A stretch of 46,287 nucleotides of DNA, taken from Streptomyces sp. SM1. GTDB taxonomy: Bacteria > Actinomycetota > Actinomycetes > Streptomycetales > Streptomycetaceae. The notes below the pieces were generated by a model, which saw only the letters and a program-made list of their open reading frames with translations, was not told the origin of the DNA and did no database searches. A program made the translations under genes and the position numbers. How positions within the stretch are numbered: the first letter of the stretch is position 1; every line of letters starts with the position of its first letter. The stretch lies in NCBI RefSeq assembly GCF_002910825.1, contig NZ_NEUB01001054.1, forward strand, positions 1-46,287, read 5' to 3'. Of this stretch, positions 1 through 7,367 are shown piece after piece.

Positions 1-277
1 CGAGCCCTCCGGGATGGGCATGCTCCGGCGCGAGCAGAACCGCGCTCACTCCCGCGCCGCGCCGGGCGAGCCGGGCACCGGCGTGGAGGGCGTCGCCCCC
101 GTTGTTCCCGCTGCCCACCAGCAGCACGACCCGGCTGCCGTACACCCGCCCGAGCACATCCGCGCAGGCCGCGGCGAGTCCGGCGGCCGCGCGCCGCATC
201 AGTGCACCCTCCGGCAGCCGTGCCATCAGTTCCCGCTCCGCCGCCCTGACCGTCTCCACGCTGTACGCAGTACGCAT
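1..277 (-). CDS. nnr: NAD(P)H-hydrate epimerase/dehydratase, N-terminal part (runs off the window)
   Basis: The first 92 residues of a YjeF_N-type protein are visible; the rest lies beyond base 1. The reading starts MRTAYSVETVRAAE from an ATG at 275-277. It contains the family's glycine-rich stretch VGSGNNGGDALHAGARLARR at about residues 52-71, which binds the damaged NAD(P)HX cofactor in the epimerase domain. In actinobacteria the full protein usually fuses this domain to an ADP-dependent dehydratase domain, which cannot be checked here. Linkage to acpS and glmS on the same strand is the usual Streptomyces neighbourhood. A short same-strand ORF is visible only as its antisense shadow on the plus strand. 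Confidence 0.85.
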   Translation of the reverse strand, partial: MRTAYSVETVRAAERELMARLPEGALMRRAAAGLAAACADVLGRVYGSRVVLLVGSGNNGGDALHAGARLARRGAGVSAVLLAPEHAHPGGL

Positions 278-431
278 GTGTCCGAGTCTCCCGCACGAGA
301 GCGGCCGGCTCTCGTATCCGGCGCTCCGTCCGCTGACCCGCTTCACCCGCTTCACCCGCTTCCCCGGCCGCACCCGCCCGACTCCTTGACTCCCTGCCAT
401 GCCCTTGCCAAACTCTCCGCCCCCCACCGGG

Positions 432-458
432 TGAATCGATTCAGTCGAATCGTTCGAC
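432..458. promoter_or_regulatory. Two adjacent palindromes, candidate sugar-repressor operators
   Basis: TGAATCGATTCA (432-443) is a perfect 12-bp palindrome. It is followed without a gap by GTCGAATCGTTCGAC (444-458), a perfect inverted repeat around a TCG centre. They lie 48 bp before the start of a secreted beta-helix gene. LacI-family regulators of polysaccharide use in Streptomyces commonly bind CG-centred palindromes of this kind, so a LacI-type operator is my inference. Confidence 0.45.
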
Positions 459-505
459 GCCACCTGACGACCGAGACAAGAGACAGAGACAGAGACAGAG
501 GACCC

Positions 506-1256
506 ATGCGACGCAGAGCCGCACTTCTCGCAGCAGCCGGCGCCACCGCACTCCTCACCACCGTCGGCACCATGACGGCCCCCGCCACCGCGGCAACACC
601 CCCCACGACCGCCACTCGTCCCACCCTTGCCCCGGGGCGACACCAGCCAGTGGACGCGCAACGTCCGCATCGACGACGTCCACGTCTCCGGCGCGTCCAG
701 CCACGCCGTGGAGACGTACGGCGTCGACGGCCTCACCATCGGTACGGTGACCGCCCGCGGCGTCGGCGAGTCGGGCCTGCTGCTGAACCAGACCGTCAAC
801 GCCACCGTCTCCCGGGTGGACGCGGAGAACGCGGGCACCGGCACCGGGTACGCGGCGTTCCGCATGGCCAACCGCAACGGACGGATCGGCAGCTCCTACC
901 CCACCAACATCCGCGTCGGCGAGATCATCGCGCGCGGCGGCGGACGGGGAGTCTTCTGCGTGTCGGAGAGCGGCGGCGCCACGATCGACGGGATCACCCT
1001 CTCGAACACCGGCAACGACGCGATCCTGATCGAGAACTGCTTCAACGTGAACCTCGCCGCCCGGAGCGGCACGGTCACCGGCGGCGGCGAGATCCGCCTC
1101 GCCGCGCGCTCCGAGTTCGCGAACAACCGGGACATCACCGTCCAGAACCTGACAATGACGAACTCGTCGATCCGCGAGAGCCCCTGCGGTGAGAACACGA
1201 CGTTCCGCAACAACCGTCTGGTGAACAGCAGCCAGTCGATCTGCCAGCGCACGAAC
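506..1256 (+). pseudogene. Secreted right-handed parallel beta-helix protein, internally deleted and frameshifted
   Basis: An ATG at 506, 4 bp after GAGG, opens a clear Sec signal peptide (MRRRAALLAAAGATALL..., Ala-rich, APATAA end). After about 40 residues this frame becomes arginine-rich nonsense. From about 627 the next frame encodes typical beta-helix rungs, for example VRIDDVHVSG, GVDGLTIGTVTARGVG and NRDITVQNLTMTNSS, with conserved N and G turns and several cysteines. The signal peptide and C-terminal half are thus joined out of frame, and the middle of a pectate-lyase-like protein is missing. The beta-helix frame also has no stop before the downstream terminator. Non-canonical starts at 627 could give only a leaderless fragment. 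Family substrate is unknown; plant polysaccharide is likely. Confidence 0.75.
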
Positions 1257-1287
1257 GCGGGGTGCGGCCCGTCAGGCCGCACCCCGC
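1257..1287. terminator. Bidirectional intrinsic terminator hairpin
   Basis: A perfect 13-bp GC-rich stem (1257-1269 pairs with 1275-1287) with a 5-base loop sits between the convergent beta-helix pseudogene and the sigma-factor gene, 26 bp past the latter's stop. It has no strong T-tract, as is usual in Streptomyces. Confidence 0.8.
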
Positions 1288-1312
1288 ACCACACGTCTCC
1301 GCCGCGCTCGCC

Positions 1313-2161
1313 TCAGCTGGTGCTGAGCATCCCCGCCCGCAGCTTCTTCAGCGTCCGGGACAGCAGCCGCGACACATGCATCTGGGAGCAGCCCAGCCGC
1401 TCACCGATCTCCGCCTGGGTCAGCTCCTCGACGAACCGCCAGTGCACGATCTTCCGCTCGCGCTCGTCGAGGTCGGCGATCATCGGGGCGAGCGCGTGGA
1501 AGTCCTCGACCAGTCCCAGTGCGGCGTCCTCGGTGCCGATGAAGTCCGCGAGCACGCTCTCGCCGTCCGGCTCGCTGCCGATGGCGGCGTCGAGCGAGGA
1601 GGAGTTGTAGCCGTTGGACGCGATCCGGGCCTCGTTGACCTCGGCCTCGGTCAGGCTCATGAGCTGGGCGAGTTCGGCGGTCGAGGGCGTACGGCCCAGC
1701 CGGCTGCGCAGTTCCTCGGTGGCGCGGGCCAGCTGCACCCGGGCCTCCTGAAGACGCCGCGGCACATGCACCGACCAGGAGGTGTCCCGGAAGAACCGCT
1801 TGATCTCACCGACGATGTAGGGGATCGCGAAGGAGGTGAACTCCACTTCGCGGGACAGCTCGAACCGGTCGATCGCCTTGATCAGACCGATCATGCCGAC
1901 CTGGACGATGTCCTCCATCTCCTCCGGTCCGCGGCTGCGGAACCGGCCGGCCGCGTAGCGGACCAGGGACATGTTCATCTCGATCAGCGTGTTGCGCGCG
2001 TACTGGTACTCGTGCGTGCCCTCCTCCAGCTCCGTGAGCCGGCGGAAGAACTGCTTGGACAGCTCACGTGCGTCCTGGGGCGCGACCTGGCCAGGATCGG
2101 CGACCTCCGGCAGCTCGGTCACGCTCTGAGCTCGGTCCGTCCGCGCCATCGTCGACGTCAC
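1313..2161 (-). CDS. RNA polymerase sigma factor, SigB/SigF/SigG group
   Basis: This is a 282-residue group-3 sigma-70 factor. Region 2 is seen in RFRSRGPEEMEDIVQVGMIG and AIDRFELSREVEFTSFAIPY. Region 3 follows (IKRFFRDTSWSVHVPRRLQE), and region 4 ends in the helix-turn-helix LTQAEIGERLGCSQMHVSRL near the C terminus. The GTG at 2161 is chosen because GGGAGG lies 7 bp before it; an upstream in-frame TTG lacks such a site. Streptomyces encodes many stress/sporulation paralogues of this group, so I give no symbol. No anti-sigma or anti-anti-sigma gene is adjacent; the RsbW-like gene at 33.4 kb is distant. It ends at a 13-bp hairpin. Confidence 0.95.
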   Translation of the reverse strand: MTSTMARTDRAQSVTELPEVADPGQVAPQDARELSKQFFRRLTELEEGTHEYQYARNTLIEMNMSLVRYAAGRFRSRGPEEMEDIVQVGMIGLIKAIDRFELSREVEFTSFAIPYIVGEIKRFFRDTSWSVHVPRRLQEARVQLARATEELRSRLGRTPSTAELAQLMSLTEAEVNEARIASNGYNSSSLDAAIGSEPDGESVLADFIGTEDAALGLVEDFHALAPMIADLDERERKIVHWRFVEELTQAEIGERLGCSQMHVSRLLSRTLKKLRAGMLSTS

Positions 2162-2294
2162 AGCTAGCCCTCCCAAATCGATCGGCTCCCGGTCCCGGGC
2201 TCCGGCTCCCAGCGATTACCCCCATCCGGGCGATGCACACACCGCCATTCCGGAACAATCCTACGAGAGTCACGGACCACACACCCGGATCCCC

Positions 2295-2357
2295 CCGCGG
2301 AGGTCACCGGCGGCGCTTCCGACGTATCCCGCCGGAGGTCACCGCCGACGCTTCCGG
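2295..2357. repeat. Imperfect tandem repeat, about 28 bp with 35-bp period
   Basis: The core GGAGGTCACCG occurs at 2299-2309 and 2334-2344, with matching flanks (CGCTTCCG after each). The second copy overlaps the 3' end and stop codon of the small membrane-peptide gene, so the repeat probably arose by local duplication of that gene's tail. Confidence 0.55.
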
Positions 2358-2470
2358 AACAGCCGTACCAAGGCGAAGACGAGGGTGAGCACAGCGGCCA
2401 CGAGGAGGAACGCGTCCCCCCGGACCGGCAGGTCGACCCCGGCCCCCGGAAAGGCGAGCAGCGATCCCAT
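2339..2470 (-). CDS. Small single-pass membrane protein, 43 residues
   Basis: An ATG 10 bp after the acpS stop opens a 43-codon frame, MGSLLAFPGAGVDLPVRGDA followed by a hydrophobic helix of about 18 residues (FLLVAAVLTLVFALVRLF) and a basic end RKRRR. The positive-inside rule puts the C terminus in the cytoplasm. Tight spacing suggests translation coupled to acpS. No function is recognised. Longer readings in another frame here are arginine/serine-rich and look like shadows. The hydrophobic-helix-plus-basic-tail pattern and context are the only support, so it could still be chance. Confidence 0.6.
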   Translation of the reverse strand: MGSLLAFPGAGVDLPVRGDAFLLVAAVLTLVFALVRLFRKRRR

Positions 2471-2480
2471 GTGACCGGCC

Positions 2481-2852
2481 TCACCCTTCCGCGACGACTA
2501 CCGCCGAGGCCACCCCGGCGTCATGGCTGAGGGACACGTGCCAGGACCGCACGCCCAGTTCGGCCGCCCGGGCCGCCACCGTCCCCTCCACCCGCAACCG
2601 CGGCTGCCCGCTGTCCTCGCACCACACCTCGACATCGGTCCAGGAGAGTCCCGCCGGCGCACCCAGCGCCTTGGCCAGGGCCTCCTTGGCGGCGAACCGC
2701 GCGGCGAGGGAGGCCACACCGCGCCGCTCCCCACTGGGCAGCAACAGCTCACTCTCCAGGAAGAGCCGCCGGGCCAGCGCCGGCGTCCGCTCCAACGACT
2801 CCGCGAACCGCTCGATCTCGGCCACGTCGATCCCGACTCCGATGATGCTCAC
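2481..2852 (-). CDS. acpS: Holo-[acyl-carrier-protein] synthase
   Basis: AcpS transfers 4'-phosphopantetheine from CoA to the serine of acyl carrier protein, activating fatty-acid (and some polyketide) synthesis. At 123 residues it matches the family length. [12 protein letters not shown] carries the Mg-binding aspartate (D9) and [12 protein letters not shown] is the signature KEA helix with its glutamate. The C-terminal [19 protein letters not shown] is also typical. The start is GTG at 2852, 25 bp after the glmS stop, so glmS and acpS are probably one operon. Confidence 0.97.
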   Translation of the reverse strand: MSIIGVGIDVAEIERFAESLERTPALARRLFLESELLLPSGERRGVASLAARFAAKEALAKALGAPAGLSWTDVEVWCEDSGQPRLRVEGTVAARAAELGVRSWHVSLSHDAGVASAVVVAEG

Positions 2853-2877
2853 ACGGGCACCCTACGGCGACCCGCGC

Positions 2878-4725
2878 CTACTCCACGGTCACCGACTTCG
2901 CCAGGTTGCGGGGCTGGTCCACCTCGTTGCCGCGGGCCGTGGCCAGCTCACACGCGAACACCTGCAACGGGACGGTCGCCACCAGCGGCTGGAGCAGCGT
3001 GGGGGTGACCGGGACGCGGATCAGGTGGTCCGCGTACGGCACCACCGCCTCGTCGCCCTCCTCCGCGATGACGATCGTGCGGGCACCGCGCGCCCGGATC
3101 TCCTGGATGTTGGAGACGATCTTGTCGTGGAGCACCGACCGCCCGCGCGGCGACGGGACGACGACCACCACCGGAAGGTCGTCCTCGATCAACGCGATCG
3201 GCCCGTGCTTCAGCTCACCGGCCGCGAAGCCCTCCGCGTGCATGTAGGCGAGCTCCTTCAGCTTCAGGGCCCCCTCCAGTGCCACCGGATAGCCCACGTG
3301 GCGCCCCAGGAACAGCACCGTGTTCTTGGCCGCCAGCGACCGGGCCAGTTCCCGTACCGGCTCCATGGTCTCCAGGACGCGGTCCACCGCGCCGGAGACG
3401 GAGGACAGGTCCCGTACCACCGCGCGGATCTCGTCGGCCCACTTGGTCCCCCGCACCTGGCCCAGGTACAGCGCGACCAGGTAGCAGGCGACCAGCTGCG
3501 TCAGGAACGCCTTGGTGGACGCGACGGCCACCTCCGGCCCGGCGTGCGTGTACAGCACCGCGTCCGACTCGCGCGGGATCGTGGAGCCGTTGGTGTTGCA
3601 GATCGCGAGGACCCTGGCGCCCTGCTCGCGGGCGTGCCGCAGCGCCATCAGCGTGTCCATGGTCTCGCCGGACTGGGAGATGGCGACGACCAGGGTCTGC
3701 GGGTCGAGGATCGGGTCCCGGTAGCGGAACTCGCTGGCCAGCTCCACCTCGCACGGGATCCGCGTCCAGTGCTCGATGGCGTACTTGGCGATCAGTCCGG
3801 CGTGGAAGGCGGTACCGCAGGCGACGATGACGACCTTGTCGACCTCGCGCAGCACGCTTGCCGGGATCCGGACCTCGTCCAGCGTCAGCGAGCCCGCCCC
3901 GTCGATGCGGCCCAGCAGGGTGTCGGCGACCGCCTTCGGCTGCTCGGCGATCTCCTTGAGCATGAAGGAGGCGTAGCCGCCCTTCTCGGCGGCGGAGGCG
4001 TCCCAGTCGACGTGGTACTCGCGGACGTCGGCCGCGGCCCCGGCGAAGTCGGTGACGGTGACCGCGTCGCGGCGCAGCTCGACGACCTGGTCCTGACCCA
4101 GCTCGATGGCGTCCCGGGTGTGCGCGATGAACGCGGCCACGTCCGAGGCGAGGAAGGCCTCCCCCTCCCCCACGCCCACCACCAGCGGCGAGTTCCGCCG
4201 CGCTCCCACCACCACGTCCGGCTCGTCCGCGTGGACGGCCACCAGCGTGAACGCCCCCTCCAGACGCCGGCACACCAGCCGCATCGCCTCGGCGAGGTCC
4301 GCGCAGCCGGAGAACTCCTCGGCGAGCAGATGGGCGACGACCTCGGTGTCCGTCTCGGAGTGCAGTTCGTGGCCGCGCTCGGCCAACTCCTCGCGCAGGG
4401 CGGCGAAGTTCTCGATGATGCCGTTGTGGACGACGGCGACACGGCCCGCGTTGTCGATGTGCGGATGGGCGTTGGCGTCGGTCGGGCCGCCGTGCGTGGC
4501 CCAGCGGGTGTGGCCGATGCCGGTCGTCCCGGCCGGCAGCGGCCGGTCGGCCAGCTCCTTCTCCAGGTTGACCAGCTTCCCGGCCTTCTTCGCCGTGGCC
4601 AGTCCGCCGTCGGCCTGCACGGCGACACCCGCCGAGTCGTAGCCCCGGTACTCCAGTCGCTTCAGTCCGGCCGTCACGACGTCCAGCGCCGACTGCGGCC
4701 CCACGTATCCCACGATTCCGCACAT
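2878..4725 (-). CDS. glmS: Glutamine-fructose-6-phosphate aminotransferase (isomerizing)
   Basis: GlmS makes glucosamine-6-phosphate from fructose-6-phosphate and glutamine, the entry step to UDP-GlcNAc and peptidoglycan. The start is fixed by the catalytic N-terminal cysteine: MCGIVGYVG begins at 4725, giving 615 residues, although the frame stays open 36 codons further. The glutaminase domain covers about residues 1-220 (GHTRWATHGGPTDANAHPH, VVHNGIIENF). Two SIS domains follow (ACGTAFHAG, AISQSGETMDTL), and the C terminus LAKSVTVE is the conserved active-site tail. glmM, two pathway steps on, is 2.6 kb away. Confidence 0.98.
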   Translation of the reverse strand: MCGIVGYVGPQSALDVVTAGLKRLEYRGYDSAGVAVQADGGLATAKKAGKLVNLEKELADRPLPAGTTGIGHTRWATHGGPTDANAHPHIDNAGRVAVVHNGIIENFAALREELAERGHELHSETDTEVVAHLLAEEFSGCADLAEAMRLVCRRLEGAFTLVAVHADEPDVVVGARRNSPLVVGVGEGEAFLASDVAAFIAHTRDAIELGQDQVVELRRDAVTVTDFAGAAADVREYHVDWDASAAEKGGYASFMLKEIAEQPKAVADTLLGRIDGAGSLTLDEVRIPASVLREVDKVVIVACGTAFHAGLIAKYAIEHWTRIPCEVELASEFRYRDPILDPQTLVVAISQSGETMDTLMALRHAREQGARVLAICNTNGSTIPRESDAVLYTHAGPEVAVASTKAFLTQLVACYLVALYLGQVRGTKWADEIRAVVRDLSSVSGAVDRVLETMEPVRELARSLAAKNTVLFLGRHVGYPVALEGALKLKELAYMHAEGFAAGELKHGPIALIEDDLPVVVVVPSPRGRSVLHDKIVSNIQEIRARGARTIVIAEEGDEAVVPYADHLIRVPVTPTLLQPLVATVPLQVFACELATARGNEVDQPRNLAKSVTVE

Positions 4726-4787
4726 GCCCGGCAGCCTACGATCCGTCAGCCGCCGCAAACCGCCTTCGCGTGCCCGAAATCGGAAAT

Positions 4788-4824
4788 TCCCACCGGTGCA
4801 CGAAAGTCCCGGGCACCGGTGGGA
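4788..4824. terminator. Intrinsic terminator after the lipoprotein gene
   Basis: TCCCACCGGTGC (4788-4799) pairs perfectly with GCACCGGTGGGA (4813-4824) around a 13-base loop. It lies 17 bp past the lipoprotein stop and upstream of glmS, insulating the two minus-strand genes. It could also affect the glmS promoter region. Confidence 0.65.
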
Positions 4825-4841
4825 ACGGAACACGGGATGCG

Positions 4842-5612
4842 TCAGGCGAGCTTGCCGAGCTGGGTGTCGGAGACCGCCGTCGGGAAGTCGAAGTCCTCGC
4901 CGGTGGCGGCGGAGGCGAAGTTGGTGACGGTGAAGGAGGCGACGGTGGCGCCCTTGCGGGCGACGACCAGTTTCATGGGCGCCTTCACGCCTTCCTCCGC
5001 GGCCAGGGTCGCCGTGATCCCGACCGTCTCGTCGCCGCCGGACGCCTGGGTCTTCTCGACCTTCAGGATCTTGAACGACTCACCCATGGCGTCATAGGCG
5101 AAGCCTCCGGCACACGTGCCGACGGCGGCGTCCACGTCCTTGACGACCTGCTCGGCGCCGCCGTCCTCGTAGGAGGCGAGCGTGACGATCATCTTGTTCA
5201 CGTTGAGCCCGGCGAGCAGGGCGTCCTCGGGGCTGACATCAGCGGCCGGCTTCTGCGGCTCGCTCGTCCAGGCCCGCTTCACCGTGGCGGCGGGCGAGCC
5301 GGCGGGCACACTCATCTGCAGGTGGGCGAGCGACTTGCAGGCCGCGTCCGCGGCCTTGACCTTGTCGGCAGCGATGTCCTCCGCGGCGGGCACCTTCGTC
5401 ACCTTGCCGTCCTTGACGTCCGCCTGCGCCGGCGCGGCCTTCTCCAGTTCGGCGGCGGTCAGCGCCTCGGCCGCGGGAGCGCTCGAGTCCGCCTTCGCCT
5501 TGCTGTCGTCGGCCTTGTCCTCGTCGCCGGAGCCACCGCAGGCGGTGACCAACAGGGCGAGCGCGGCAGCAGAAGCGGCGAACAGCGTACGGCGGACGGG
5601 GCCAGTTCTCAC
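4842..5612 (-). CDS. Secreted lipoprotein of unknown function
   Basis: The 256-residue protein starts with GTG and has a type II signal peptide: RR at 7-8, a hydrophobic core and the lipobox V-T-A-C with the lipidated cysteine at position 25. A short Gly/Asp/Lys/Ser-rich linker (residues 26-50) precedes a globular domain with strong beta propensity (FKILKVEKTQ, KLVVARKGATVASFTVTNFA). Two further cysteines (ADAACKSLAH and VGTCAGGF) may form a disulphide. It should be anchored on the outer face of the membrane. No enzyme motif is seen. It is divergent from coaA and ends at its own terminator. Confidence 0.85.
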   Translation of the reverse strand: MRTGPVRRTLFAASAAALALLVTACGGSGDEDKADDSKAKADSSAPAAEALTAAELEKAAPAQADVKDGKVTKVPAAEDIAADKVKAADAACKSLAHLQMSVPAGSPAATVKRAWTSEPQKPAADVSPEDALLAGLNVNKMIVTLASYEDGGAEQVVKDVDAAVGTCAGGFAYDAMGESFKILKVEKTQASGGDETVGITATLAAEEGVKAPMKLVVARKGATVASFTVTNFASAATGEDFDFPTAVSDTQLGKLA

Positions 5613-5683
5613 AGACGATTCTCAAAAGCGCGGAGGAGATCCGCGACACGATGGCCGCACTGTAAACACAACCGACCCACCGA

Positions 5684-5728
5684 TGATCACCACGTCGCCA
5701 CTCGGGGACCCGACCGTGATCACCACGT
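5684..5728. repeat. 12-bp direct repeat in the lipoprotein-coaA divergent promoter region
   Basis: TGATCACCACGT occurs at 5684-5695 and 5717-5728, 33 bp apart, or about three helical turns. This is same-face spacing for a regulator between two divergent genes. TGATCA is itself palindromic. Confidence 0.4.
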
Positions 5729-5820
5729 GATCTCGGAGGATCACCGGAGGGACGGCCGGAGACGCACAAGCGTGACGCAGCCCACCTGCCGCCCCGTTCG
5801 AACTCCGTTAACAATGGACT

Positions 5821-6810
5821 GTGATCTATCCGGTCTCCTCGATCCCCCGGAGCGCCCACCGGCAACGGCCGGAGGCGACTCCCTACGTCGACCTCACTCG
5901 CGCCGAATGGAGCGCGTTGCGCGAGAAGACGCCGCTGCCGCTGTCGGCGGCGGAGGTCGAACAGCTGCGCGGACTCGGTGACGTCATCGACCTCGACGAA
6001 GTGCGGGACATCTACCTCCCGCTGTCCCGGCTGCTCAACCTCTACGTCGGCGCCACCGAGGGGCTGCGGAGCGCGCTGAACACGTTCCTCGGCGAGCAGG
6101 GCTCCCAGTCGGGCACGCCGTTCGTCATAGGGGTCGCCGGCTCCGTCGCCGTCGGCAAGTCCACGGTCGCCCGGCTGCTCCGCGCCCTGCTGTCGCGCTG
6201 GCCGGAGCATCCGCGGGTGGAGCTGGTCACGACGGACGGCTTCCTGCTGCCGACCGAGGAACTCCAGGAGCGCGGGCTGATGTCGCGCAAGGGATTCCCC
6301 GAGTCCTACGACCGCCGCGCGCTCACCCGTTTCGTCGCCGACATCAAGGCGGGCAAGGGCGAGGTCACCGCCCCCGTCTACTCCCACCTGATCTACGACA
6401 TCGTCCCCGGTGAAGAGCTCACCGTGCGCCGCCCGGACATCCTGATCGTCGAGGGGCTCAACGTCCTCCAGCCCGCGCTGCCCGGCCAGGACGGCCGCAC
6501 CCGCGTCGGCCTCGCCGACTACTTCGACTTCAGCGTGTACGTCGACGCCCGCACCGAGGACATCGAGCGCTGGTACCTCAACCGCTTCAAGCGGCTGCGG
6601 GAGACCGCGTTCCAGGACCCGTCCTCGTACTTCCGCACGTACACCCAGGTCTCCGAGGAGGAGGCGCTCGACTACGCCCGCACGATGTGGCGCACCATCA
6701 ACAAGCCGAACCTCGTCGAGAACATCGCCCCGACCCGGGGCCGGGCCACCCTCATCCTGCGCAAGGGCCCCGACCACAAGGTCCAGCGCCTCAGCCTGCG
6801 CAAGCTGTAA
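5821..6810 (+). CDS. coaA: Pantothenate kinase, type I
   Basis: CoaA phosphorylates pantothenate with ATP, the first and usually rate-setting step of CoA synthesis. The 329-residue protein carries the P-loop GSVAVGKST (107-115), the family block [22 protein letters not shown] and the [13 protein letters not shown] strand. The C-terminal [20 protein letters not shown] is also typical. The start is GTG at 5821. No Shine-Dalgarno is seen, and a TTAACAAT element (5808-5815) lies only a few bases ahead, so the mRNA may be leaderless. It is convergent with glmM. Confidence 0.97.
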   Translation: MIYPVSSIPRSAHRQRPEATPYVDLTRAEWSALREKTPLPLSAAEVEQLRGLGDVIDLDEVRDIYLPLSRLLNLYVGATEGLRSALNTFLGEQGSQSGTPFVIGVAGSVAVGKSTVARLLRALLSRWPEHPRVELVTTDGFLLPTEELQERGLMSRKGFPESYDRRALTRFVADIKAGKGEVTAPVYSHLIYDIVPGEELTVRRPDILIVEGLNVLQPALPGQDGRTRVGLADYFDFSVYVDARTEDIERWYLNRFKRLRETAFQDPSSYFRTYTQVSEEEALDYARTMWRTINKPNLVENIAPTRGRATLILRKGPDHKVQRLSLRKL

Positions 6811-6898
6811 GGACCCCTCCCGGGGGACCCACGAACACCCCGTCAAGGCTGACCTCCGGCCGGGCTGGGCGGGGGGTGTCGCGCAGCCCGGCGCTTGC

Positions 6899-6944
6899 GG
6901 GGTGCCTCCCCCACTCTCGGCTGCGCTCGAGCGGGGGGACCCCC
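6899..6944. repeat. Palindromic Streptomyces-type intergenic repeat, element 1
   Basis: The arms GGGGTGCCTCCCCC and GGGGGGACCCCC flank a core containing CTCGGCTGCGCTCGAG, so the element folds into one long hairpin. From memory, very similar sequences recur between Streptomyces genes. It may act as a bidirectional terminator for coaA and glmM. Confidence 0.6.
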
Positions 6945-6962
6945 ATCGCCCACCCGTGCCGC

Positions 6963-7004
6963 CCTGGGGGTACCTCCCAGGCCTTCAAGGCACTGGGGGA
7001 GGCA
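6963..7004. repeat. Palindromic Streptomyces-type intergenic repeat, element 2
   Basis: CCTCCCAGGCCTT faces CAAGGCACTGGGGGAGG, forming a second hairpin 18 bp after element 1. The look is that of a dispersed intergenic palindrome rather than a gene-specific site. Confidence 0.6.
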
Positions 7005-7367
7005 CGACTGCCCGCGGCTGCATGGCGCGGCACAGCCGCGAAGGTGGGCGGAACCGCTCGCGCGCGGCGGGAAGGGGACGGGACGGGGGTGCCCGCCCGC
7101 AGCGACTGGCGCGTCAACGCCCCGAGCCCTGCCGAGCGACCGATTCCGCGCCGGTCCGAGGACGGACACCCCCGACCCGGCCCCGACCCACCCACCGACC
7201 GTGGGCGCTACGCACACCCCCACCGAACCGAAAGCTGCGCCGCAGGCATACGACCCACCACCGCCGGCCGAAAAGCCGCACCGGCCGGAACGAGGAGCGC
7301 CACGCCCGCCCCGAAGGGACGACGCCGCGGCCCACGCAGCCCGCACCTCCGACTACCCGACCGCCGA

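Larger units (their letters stand above)
6811..7367. other. 557-bp intergenic region between convergent coaA and glmM
   Basis: No credible gene is seen; reading frames here are Arg/Pro-rich without family features. It contains two palindromic repeat elements (listed separately) and a weak hairpin right after coaA (6811-6829). It probably supplies termination for both genes. Confidence 0.7.

Noticed and set aside
2671..5097. Plus-strand frame of 808 codons
   Set aside because: It is antisense to glmS and acpS, is Arg/Gly/His-rich and shows no family. High G+C keeps antisense frames open.
5239..6846. Minus-strand frame of 535 codons
   Set aside because: Antisense to coaA, then out of frame in the lipoprotein gene; composition is that of a shadow.
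6845..7346. Possible small genes between coaA and glmM
   Set aside because: Frames are Arg/Pro/Gly-rich on both strands and cross palindromic repeats; no ribosome sites or family features.
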